From an uncultured Collinsella sp. (GTDB lineage: Bacteria > Actinomycetota > Coriobacteriia > Coriobacteriales > Coriobacteriaceae), in the NCBI GenBank assembly GCA_947642445.1, contig CANRSF010000023.1, positions 1 through 33,287 of the forward strand: 33,287 nucleotides of DNA. The letters run 5' to 3'. Below the pieces are notes generated by a model. That model saw only the letters and a program-made list of their open reading frames with translations. It was not told the DNA's origin and ran no database searches. Position numbers and translations under genes: made by a program. Below are positions 4,999 to 12,257 of this stretch, in pieces (within the stretch, counting starts at the first letter, position 1; the number at the start of each line of letters is the position of its first letter).

Positions 4999-7260
4999 GT
5001 GAGCGATACAAAGCTAAAGCCAACGGCTAAAAAGCCCGCAACCCGTAAAGCCGCCCCGCACGCACCGGAGCTCACCAAGGACGATGTCTACCTATTTGGC
5101 ATCGGCACGTGGGAGCGCAGCTGGGAAAAGATGGGCGCGCACCCCGACACGCAGAACCGTACGCGCGGCTGGCGCTTTTGCGTTTGGGCGCCCGATGTAA
5201 AGAGCGTGCATGTCATTGGCGAATTTAACGACTGGGATGAGGAAGCCAACCCTCTGGTGCCCGTGCATACGAGCGCTATTTGGGAAGGCTTTATTCCTGG
5301 CGCAGAACAAGGTCAGCTCTATAAATACCTTATCGAGACCAACGAGGGCGAAAAGCTCTACAAGGCCGATCCGTATGCCTTTAAGGCCGAGTGCCCTCCT
5401 GGAACGGCGAGCGTGCTGTGGACACTCGACGGCTATAAGTGGAACGACGCCGCATGGCTCAAGCGCCGCGCTGGCCACAACCACATGTCGCAGCCGCTCA
5501 ACATCTACGAGGTGCATATTGGCTCGTGGAAGCGCCACGGCGATGCGCCGCAGGGCGAGCCGGACGAGTACGGCAACTACCCAGGCCCCATGGACCCCTT
5601 CCCCGCGCAGCGCGGCGAGTTTTACACCTACGACGACCTGTCGGTGGAGCTCGTGGACTACGTGCGCGACATGGGCTACACGCATATCGAGGTCATGCCG
5701 CTCATGGAGCATCCCTTCGATGGTTCCTGGGGCTACCAGACGACCGGCTACTATGCCGCCACGTCGCGCTATGGCGACCCGCAGCAACTCATGCACTTTA
5801 TCGATGCGTGCCACGAGGCGGGCATCGGTGTGATCATGGACTGGGTGCCCGGCGGTTTTTGCGCCGACTCCCACGGCCTTGCTACCTTTAACGGCCATAT
5901 GCTGTTTGAGCACGAGATTCACCCCAACTGGGGCACGCACAAGTTCGACTTCGCCCGTGGCGAGGTCCGCTCCTTTCTGGTCTCCAACGTGCTGTACTGG
6001 CTCGAGAACTTCCATGTTGACGGCATTCGCATGGACGGCGTGTCCAGCATGCTGTACCTCAACTTTGGCATTGATGATCCCGGCCAAAAGAAGTTCAACA
6101 AGTACGGTACCGAGGAGGACCTGGACGCCAGCGCGTTTATCCGCCAGGTCAACTGCGCTGTGGAGGCCCACTTCCCCGACGTGATGATGATGGCCGAGGA
6201 GTCCACCGCGTGGCCGCTCGTGACCTATCCGCCGCAGGACGGCGGCCTGGGCTTCCACTACAAGTGGGACATGGGCTGGATGAACGACACCCTGCACTAC
6301 ATGCAGACCGATTTTCCGTGGCGCCCCGGCAACCACGGGCTGCTCACGTTCTCCATCATGTACGCCTTTACCGAGAACTTTATTTGCCCGCTGAGCCACG
6401 ACGAGGTCGTGCACGGCAAGTGCTCGCTGATCGGCCGCATGCCGGGCGACTGGTGGCGCCAGTTTGCCGGCCTGCGCACGCTGGCCTTCTACCAGATGAC
6501 GCACCCCGGTGCCAAGCTCAACTTTATGGGCAACGAGATCGGCCAGTTTATTGAGTGGCGCTACTACGAGTCCATCCAGTGGTTCCTGACCGAGGAGTAC
6601 GAGACCCACCGTCATCATCAGGCGTTTATCAAGGCGCTCAACCACCTTTACACCGCCGAGCCCGCCCTGTACGAGCGCGGCTACACCGACGACGGCTTTA
6701 CCTGGATCGACGCGGACAACTCCAAGCAGTCCATCGTGAGCTTTGTGCGCCAGGGCGAGGACGTCGATGACGACCTAGTGATCCTGATTAACTTTGACCC
6801 GGCGAGCTACGAGAGCTTCCGCGTGGGCGTGCCGCGCGAGGGTGACTGGGAGGTCATCTTTGACTCCGACCGTCCCGAGTTTGGCGGCAGCGGCTATGCC
6901 GGCGAAGAGCCTTACACCTGCTCGAGCGAGCCCTATCCCTGGAACGGGCAGATGGACTCCATCGAGATTAAGGTGCCCGGGCTGGCTGGCGTGGTGCTTA
7001 AGCGCCGCGGCCCCAGCAGCTATAAGCCGCCTGTGGTCGAGGAGCCCAAGAAGGCGACGCGCAAGCGGGCGTCCTCGGTGAAGCCCAAGCCCGCGGCTGC
7101 TACTAAGAAGGCTCCGGCCAAGGCGAAGGCTGCCAAGTCTGCCGCCAAATCTGCCGCCAAGGCTTCGGCCAAGTCCACCACGGCCAAGAAGGCAGCCACC
7201 AAAAAGGCTGCTCCCAAGGCCAAGGCAGCTACTGTTAAGGCTCCTGCCAAGAAAGCGTAA
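4999..7260 (+). CDS. glgB: 1,4-alpha-glucan branching enzyme with Lys/Ala-rich tail
   Basis: 753 residues from the GTG at 4999, which has GGGA 6 nt upstream; ATGs at 4984 and 4987 are alternatives. The enzyme cuts alpha-1,4 chains and re-attaches them as alpha-1,6 branches on glycogen. A CBM48-type domain comes first (CVWAPDVKSVHVIGEFNDWD), then the GH13 barrel. Catalytic residues visible are nucleophile D346 (GIRMDGVSSM), acid/base E400 (MAEEST) and D468 (LSHDEVVHGK). The core ends near residue 675. About 73 further residues (681-753) are almost only Lys, Ala, Thr, Ser and Pro with AAKS/KKA repeats, like histone H1, and absent from textbook GlgB. A short similar patch (KPTAKKPATRKAAP) lies at the N-terminus. 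glgP follows after 93 nt. Confidence 0.95.
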   Translation: MSDTKLKPTAKKPATRKAAPHAPELTKDDVYLFGIGTWERSWEKMGAHPDTQNRTRGWRFCVWAPDVKSVHVIGEFNDWDEEANPLVPVHTSAIWEGFIPGAEQGQLYKYLIETNEGEKLYKADPYAFKAECPPGTASVLWTLDGYKWNDAAWLKRRAGHNHMSQPLNIYEVHIGSWKRHGDAPQGEPDEYGNYPGPMDPFPAQRGEFYTYDDLSVELVDYVRDMGYTHIEVMPLMEHPFDGSWGYQTTGYYAATSRYGDPQQLMHFIDACHEAGIGVIMDWVPGGFCADSHGLATFNGHMLFEHEIHPNWGTHKFDFARGEVRSFLVSNVLYWLENFHVDGIRMDGVSSMLYLNFGIDDPGQKKFNKYGTEEDLDASAFIRQVNCAVEAHFPDVMMMAEESTAWPLVTYPPQDGGLGFHYKWDMGWMNDTLHYMQTDFPWRPGNHGLLTFSIMYAFTENFICPLSHDEVVHGKCSLIGRMPGDWWRQFAGLRTLAFYQMTHPGAKLNFMGNEIGQFIEWRYYESIQWFLTEEYETHRHHQAFIKALNHLYTAEPALYERGYTDDGFTWIDADNSKQSIVSFVRQGEDVDDDLVILINFDPASYESFRVGVPREGDWEVIFDSDRPEFGGSGYAGEEPYTCSSEPYPWNGQMDSIEIKVPGLAGVVLKRRGPSSYKPPVVEEPKKATRKRASSVKPKPAAATKKAPAKAKAAKSAAKSAAKASAKSTTAKKAATKKAAPKAKAATVKAPAKKA

Positions 7261-7318
7261 CAAAGGCGTTACCACTGTAATTACCCGCCCTGCGAGGGCG
7301 TAGGATACATGTCATAAC

Positions 7319-7352
7319 CGTTCCGGGGAACAACTCCCGGGGGAAAGGAACG
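7319..7352 (+). promoter_or_regulatory. Hairpin containing glgP ribosome site
   Basis: CGTTCC (7319-7324) pairs with GGAACG (7347-7352), and inner GGGG can pair with CCC. The 3' arm includes the end of the AAAGGAACG ribosome site just before the glgP ATG. A second small hairpin, CGCCCTGCGAGGGCG, lies at 7286-7300. Both could tune glgP expression relative to glgB. I saw no convincing separate promoter. Confidence 0.4.
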
Positions 7353-7353
7353 T

Positions 7354-9780
7354 ATGAATAAGATCTTCGACAACAAGCAGGAGTTTACCGAGCTCTATCG
7401 CGATGCCGTCATGAGCATCAGCGGCAAGAGCGTCGAGGCCGCCAGTGACCTGGACCGCTTTAACGCCCTGGCCAAGCTCGTGGCCGAGAAGGCGCGCACC
7501 GTTGCCACCAAGAGCGACGCCCGTGTTACCGCCGAGGGCAAAAAGCGTGTGTACTACTTCTCAATCGAGTTTTTGATCGGTCGCCTGCTCGACAACTACT
7601 TGCTCAACTTTGGCGTGCGCGACATGGTCGCCGAGGCGCTCGACGACATGGGCTTTGACCTTTCCGTCATCGAGAACCAGGAGCCCGATCCGGCGCTGGG
7701 CAACGGTGGCCTGGGCCGTCTGGCCGCATGCTTCCTGGATTCCATGGCAGCCGAGGGCATTGCCGGCTACGGCAACGGCATGCGCTACCGCTACGGCCTG
7801 TTTAAGCAGGAGATCGTCAACGGCAGCCAGGTCGAGGCCACCGACGAGTGGCTCACCCACGGCTATCCCTGGGAGGTCCGTCGTCAGGACAAGGCCGTGA
7901 CCATCAAGTTTGGTGGCCGCGTTGAGGGCTTTGAGGAGGACGGCCGCACGTTCTATCGCACGGTGGACACGCAGGACATCCTGGCCGTTCCCTACGACAT
8001 CCCCGTGGTGGGCTATGCCGGCGAGACCGTCAACAAGCTGCGCGTCTGGGCCGCCGAGCCGGTCGAGGAGCACTTCGATCTGGAGGCCTTCAACCGCGGT
8101 GACTACGCCCTGGCCGATGCCGAGCGCGCCGAGGCCGAGGCCATCAGCGCCATCCTCTACCCCAACGATGCCGGCGAGCACGGCCGTCTGCTGCGCCTAA
8201 AGCAGGAGTACCTGTTTGTTTCGGCCGGCATCTACAGCCTGCTCGACACCTTTGAGAAGGAGCACGGCGAAAACTGGGAGCTGCTGCCGCAGTTTGTGGC
8301 CATCCACACCAACGACACGCACCCCGCCATGTGCGGCCCCGAGCTCATGCGCATCCTCATCGACGAGAAGAAGCTCGAGTGGGACGACGCCTGGAACATC
8401 GTGACGCAGGTCGTGAGCTACACCAACCACACCATCCTGCCCGAGGCTCTGGAGAAGTGGCCCATCGGCACGTTCTCCAAGCTCCTCCCCCGCGTGTACC
8501 AGATCATCGACGAGATCAGCCGTCGTTGGCACGAGTCGTTCGACACCACGCAGGAGGGCTGGCAGGAGCGTCTGCGCCAGACCGCCATTCTGTGGGACGG
8601 CGAGATTCGCATGGCCAACCTGTCTGTGATCTGCAGCCACAGCGTCAATGGCGTGGCCAAGATCCACTCCGACATCATCAAGAACATCGTGCTCAAGGAC
8701 TTCTATGCCCTGACGCCCGAGAAGTTCAACAACAAGACCAACGGCATCTCGCACCGTCGCTTCTTTGCCGAGGCCAACCCCACCTACGCCAAGCTCGTTA
8801 CCGAGGCCATTGGCGATGGCTGGCTCAAGGACGCCTTTGAGCTGGAGAAGCTCAAAGAGTTCCAGAACGACACCGAGTTCCTGAAGGCCGTGGGAGCCTC
8901 CAAGCGCGCCAACAAGGAGCGCCTTGCCGCCTACGTTAAGGCCGAGACCGGTCTGGTCATTGACCCCAACACCGTCTTCGATGTTCAGGTGAAGCGCTTC
9001 CACGCCTACAAGCGCCAGCTCATGAACATCATGAAGGTGATGGACATCTACAACCGTCGCATCGCCGACCCCAACTTCCACGTGACGCCGACGACCTTCA
9101 TCTTTAGCGGCAAGGCTGCCTCGAGCTACACCTTCGCCAAGGAGACCATCCGTCTCATTAACTCCGTGGCCGACGTCATCAACAATGATGCCCGCGTCAA
9201 CGAGGTCATGAAGGTCTGTTTTATTCCCAACTTCCGCGTGAGCAACGCCCAGCTCATCTACCCCGCCGCCGAGATTTCGGAGCAGATCTCCACGGCCGGC
9301 AAGGAGGCCTCGGGCACGTCCAACATGAAGCTCATGATGAACGGCGCCATTACGCTGGGCACCCTCGACGGCGCCAACATCGAGATCGCCGACCTGGCCG
9401 GCCGCGAGAACGAGGCCATCTTTGGCCTGACCGCCCCCGAGGTCGAGCAGCTCTGGGCATCGAACAGCTACTTTGCGTGGGATACGCTCAACAACGATCG
9501 TGAGCGTCTGGGCCGCGTGATGGACGAGCTCAAGGACAACACCTTTGCGGGTCTTTCGGGCAACTTCGAGAGCATCTACAACGAGCTCATGAACAACAAC
9601 GATCCCGACCTGGTCATGGCGGACTTCCGCAGCTACGTGGATGCATGGGAGAAGCTCACCGGCAGCTATGGCGATCAGGAAACCTGGAACCGCAAGGCCC
9701 TGCTCAACACCGCCTCGAGCGGATGGTTCTCGTCCGACCGCACCATTCGCGAGTACCGCGACGAGATCTGGCACGCGTAA
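7354..9780 (+). CDS. glgP: Glycogen/starch phosphorylase
   Basis: 808 residues, normal for GT35 phosphorylases. It removes glucose from non-reducing ends of glycogen as glucose 1-phosphate in the cytoplasm. Family signatures include YYFSIEFLIGRLLDNYL near the N-terminus, GNGGLGRLAACFLDS, VAIHTNDTHPAM, the VQVKRFHAYKRQLMN block, and the pyridoxal-phosphate signature EASGTSNMK with K659 as cofactor lysine, followed by GTLDGANIEI. No regulatory N-terminal extension like that of animal enzymes is present. The start is set by AAAGGAACG. It sits between glgB and glgC, so breakdown and synthesis enzymes share one transcript. Unlike GlgB and GlgA, it has no Lys/Ala tail and ends soon after the catalytic core. 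Confidence 0.97.
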   Translation: MNKIFDNKQEFTELYRDAVMSISGKSVEAASDLDRFNALAKLVAEKARTVATKSDARVTAEGKKRVYYFSIEFLIGRLLDNYLLNFGVRDMVAEALDDMGFDLSVIENQEPDPALGNGGLGRLAACFLDSMAAEGIAGYGNGMRYRYGLFKQEIVNGSQVEATDEWLTHGYPWEVRRQDKAVTIKFGGRVEGFEEDGRTFYRTVDTQDILAVPYDIPVVGYAGETVNKLRVWAAEPVEEHFDLEAFNRGDYALADAERAEAEAISAILYPNDAGEHGRLLRLKQEYLFVSAGIYSLLDTFEKEHGENWELLPQFVAIHTNDTHPAMCGPELMRILIDEKKLEWDDAWNIVTQVVSYTNHTILPEALEKWPIGTFSKLLPRVYQIIDEISRRWHESFDTTQEGWQERLRQTAILWDGEIRMANLSVICSHSVNGVAKIHSDIIKNIVLKDFYALTPEKFNNKTNGISHRRFFAEANPTYAKLVTEAIGDGWLKDAFELEKLKEFQNDTEFLKAVGASKRANKERLAAYVKAETGLVIDPNTVFDVQVKRFHAYKRQLMNIMKVMDIYNRRIADPNFHVTPTTFIFSGKAASSYTFAKETIRLINSVADVINNDARVNEVMKVCFIPNFRVSNAQLIYPAAEISEQISTAGKEASGTSNMKLMMNGAITLGTLDGANIEIADLAGRENEAIFGLTAPEVEQLWASNSYFAWDTLNNDRERLGRVMDELKDNTFAGLSGNFESIYNELMNNNDPDLVMADFRSYVDAWEKLTGSYGDQETWNRKALLNTASSGWFSSDRTIREYRDEIWHA

Positions 9781-9815
9781 AGGCGCGCGAGCTCCCTTTG
9801 CCGCACGGCATTACT

Positions 9816-9846
9816 CGACGGGCGCGACCGAGCGCCGCGCCCGTCG
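9816..9846 (+). promoter_or_regulatory. Strong intergenic hairpin between glgP and glgC
   Basis: CGACGGGCGCG (9816-9826) and CGCGCCCGTCG (9836-9846) form a perfect 11-bp stem with a 9-nt loop. The following sequence is TCAATGGG, with no T-run, so full termination is unlikely. It may protect the 3' end of a processed glgBP message or weaken read-through into glgC. Confidence 0.55.
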
Positions 9847-9886
9847 TCAATGGGTTTAGGAACATCGATGACAGAAGGAGAAATCG

Positions 9887-11035
9887 ATGAGTAAGAAAGA
9901 ATGCATCGCGATGCTCCTCGCAGGAGGACAGGGCAGCCGATTGGGGGCACTCACCCAAAAGATCGCCAAGCCGGCGGTTAGCTTTGGTGGCAAGTTCCGC
10001 ATTATCGACTTTTCGCTCTCCAACTGCTCCAACTCGGGCATCGACACGGTGGGCGTTCTGACGCAGTATCGCCCCTACCTGCTGCATGCCTACGTGGGCT
10101 CTGGCGAGGCGTGGGATCTGGACAGCCGCGACGGCGGCGTGTCGATCCTGCCGCCGTACGAAACGCAGACCGGCGGCGCCTGGTATGCGGGCACGGCCGA
10201 CGCCATTACGCAGAACCTCGACTACATCAAGGCCAACGACCCCAAGTACGTCCTGATTCTTTCGGGCGATCACCTGTATCGCATGGACTACCGCAAGATG
10301 CTCAAGACGCACATCGAGAACAATGCCGACCTCACGGTGAGCGTTATGCCCGTGCCGTGGGAGGAGGCCAGCCGCTTTGGCATCCTGACTACCGACCCCG
10401 ATGACGGCCGCATCACCAAGTTCACCGAGAAGCCCGAGAAGCCCGATTCGAACCTCGCGTCCATGGGCATCTACATCTTCTCGGCCGACGTGCTGATCGA
10501 GGCGCTCGAGGAGGACGCTCTGGACCAGCGCTCGAGCCACGACTTTGGCAAGGACATCATCCCCAAGCTGCTCGGCGAGAACAAGCGCCTGTACAGCTAC
10601 GAGTTCCACGGCTTTTGGAAGGACGTCGGCACCATCGCCAGCTTCCACGAGACCTCGATGGACCTGCTGGGCAACAACCCCGAGTTCGATCTGTTTGACA
10701 AGAACTTCCCCATCATGTCCAACATCACCACGCGTCCGCCGCACTACATTGGTCCGGACGGCCGCCTGGACGACTGCCTGGTCTCCAACGGCTGCAAGAT
10801 CTACGGCACCGCACGCCACTCGATCCTTTCGACCGATGTCATCATCGAGGAGCGCGCCGTGGTCGAGGACTCCGTGCTGCTGCCGGGTGCGCACGTTAAG
10901 AGCGGCGCGCACATCTGCCGCGCTATTTTGGGCGAGAACTCCACGGTCGAAGAGGGCGTGAAGCTCGGCTCTGTCGATACCACCAAGGATACGGCCGTCG
11001 TTGGAAATGACGTCGTTATCGGGAAGGGGGAATGA
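9887..11035 (+). CDS. glgC: Glucose-1-phosphate adenylyltransferase, catalytic subunit
   Basis: 382 residues. It makes ADP-glucose from glucose 1-phosphate and ATP, the committed step of glycogen synthesis. The nucleotidyltransferase loop [15 protein letters not shown] (about residues 9-23) carries the Gly-rich phosphate site and basic residue. [20 protein letters not shown], the metal-binding Asp in [18 protein letters not shown] and [10 protein letters not shown] are all present, followed by a left-handed beta-helix of hexapeptide repeats (about 290-380). The ATG follows AGAAGGAG. It is 4 nt from glgD, forming the GlgC/GlgD pair known from Firmicutes, where GlgD raises activity of GlgC. An allosteric effector cannot be predicted from the sequence. 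Confidence 0.96.
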   Translation: MSKKECIAMLLAGGQGSRLGALTQKIAKPAVSFGGKFRIIDFSLSNCSNSGIDTVGVLTQYRPYLLHAYVGSGEAWDLDSRDGGVSILPPYETQTGGAWYAGTADAITQNLDYIKANDPKYVLILSGDHLYRMDYRKMLKTHIENNADLTVSVMPVPWEEASRFGILTTDPDDGRITKFTEKPEKPDSNLASMGIYIFSADVLIEALEEDALDQRSSHDFGKDIIPKLLGENKRLYSYEFHGFWKDVGTIASFHETSMDLLGNNPEFDLFDKNFPIMSNITTRPPHYIGPDGRLDDCLVSNGCKIYGTARHSILSTDVIIEERAVVEDSVLLPGAHVKSGAHICRAILGENSTVEEGVKLGSVDTTKDTAVVGNDVVIGKGE

Positions 11036-11039
11036 TCCG

Positions 11040-12167
11040 ATGATCAATCGCAAGGCCATCGGTTACATCACCGCTAACTACTCTTCGACCTACGGCAGCG
11101 TGCTGCTCAAGGATCGCCCCATCGCGTCCGTCCCGTTTTTGGGTCGCTACCGCCTGATCGACTTCCCGCTGTCCAACATGATGAATGCCGGCATCAAGAC
11201 CGTCGGTGTCGTCATGCCGGGCAACTACCGCTCGCTGATCGACCACGTGGGCTCGGGCAAGGACTGGGGCCTGGACCGCAAGAAGGGTGGTCTGTTCATG
11301 GTGCCCGGCAATGCGTATGGCACCACCAAGGGCGGCATGCGCTTCCTGCTGCGCGACATCATCTCCAACAAGACGCTGTTCCAGCGCTCGGACAAGCCCT
11401 ACGTTGTGATGATGGGCACCAACATCATCTTTAACATGGACCTCAACACCATCATCGAGGCGCACGAGAACTCCGGTGCCCAGATGACCGTGGTGTACTG
11501 CAAGGCCACGCGCAACGTCGATGACGAGACCAAGCTGCAGATCAACGAGAACGGCCGCCTGACGGGCGTGAGCGCCGGCGTCGTGTACGGCGACAACGCC
11601 TCTATGGACTGTTGCATCGTCAACCGTGAGACGCTACTCGAGATCATCGACCACTACCAGGCCGCCGACTATCTGGACCTGCTCGAGGCACTCCAGGGCG
11701 ACTTTGGCAACATCGACGTGTGCAGCTACGAGTACAAGGGCGAGGTCGTGGGCGTGTTTAGCGAGAAGTCGCTGTATCGTCGCAGCATGGACCTGCTCGA
11801 CCAGACCGTGACCGACCAGCTCTTTGACCCCGAGCGCCCGATCCTGACCAAGGCCCACGATGTGCCGCCTTCGCGCTACGCTACCGGCAGCCACGCTTGC
11901 AACTCGATCATCTCGGCCGGCTGCATCATCAAGGGCACCGTGCGCAACTCGATCCTGTCACGCGGCGTCGTGGTCGAGGAAGGAGCTTCGGTGACCAACT
12001 CGATCATCAACCAGAGCTGCATCATCAAGAGCGGCGCCCGCGTTGAGAACGCCATTCTGGACAAGAACAACGTGGTCCCCACCAACACCGAGCTTCGCGG
12101 CACGCCCGAGAACATCCTGGTGCTGGGCAAGGCTCCGTTAACTTCCGACACCACCATCGTACGTTAA
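11040..12167 (+). CDS. glgD: GlgD, non-catalytic subunit of ADP-glucose pyrophosphorylase
   Basis: 375 residues from the ATG at 11040, preceded by GGGGGAA; an upstream in-frame ATG at 11001 lies inside glgC and has no ribosome site. The fold matches GlgC (RLIDFPLSNMMNAGIKTVGVV; hexapeptide repeats after about residue 285, e.g. SIISAGCIIKGTVRNSILSRG). The N-terminal Gly-rich nucleotide loop of GlgC is replaced by YITANYSSTYGSVLLKDRP, and the SGDHLYRMD metal site by MGTNIIFNMD. This is the pattern of GlgD, a regulatory partner without its own activity. Its start overlaps the end of the glgC ribosome-site region closely enough to suggest coupled translation and equal amounts of both subunits. 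Confidence 0.93.
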   Translation: MINRKAIGYITANYSSTYGSVLLKDRPIASVPFLGRYRLIDFPLSNMMNAGIKTVGVVMPGNYRSLIDHVGSGKDWGLDRKKGGLFMVPGNAYGTTKGGMRFLLRDIISNKTLFQRSDKPYVVMMGTNIIFNMDLNTIIEAHENSGAQMTVVYCKATRNVDDETKLQINENGRLTGVSAGVVYGDNASMDCCIVNRETLLEIIDHYQAADYLDLLEALQGDFGNIDVCSYEYKGEVVGVFSEKSLYRRSMDLLDQTVTDQLFDPERPILTKAHDVPPSRYATGSHACNSIISAGCIIKGTVRNSILSRGVVVEEGASVTNSIINQSCIIKSGARVENAILDKNNVVPTNTELRGTPENILVLGKAPLTSDTTIVR

Positions 12168-12198
12168 CGTTGGCACCGCAACATCGCTCGTAACATGT

Positions 12199-12234
12199 AG
12201 AATAGCCGCCCGGTTAGCGCCAGGCGGCTATTCT
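12199..12234 (+). promoter_or_regulatory. 12-bp hairpin between glgD and glgA
   Basis: AGAATAGCCGCC (12199-12210) pairs perfectly with GGCGGCTATTCT (12223-12234), loop 12 nt. The next bases, CGAATTGC, lack a T-run, so read-through into glgA is expected. A weak TAGAAT -10-like box at 12198 overlaps the stem. It may be an attenuator or an mRNA end protector. Confidence 0.55.
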
Positions 12235-12257
12235 CGAATTGCAACATGGGAGACAAT

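Noticed and set aside
5092..6645. 517-aa open frame antisense to glgB
   Set aside because: A shadow frame caused by GC-rich codon positions; no ribosome site or family resemblance. The same holds for 8197-9774 and 13454-14599 on the minus strand.
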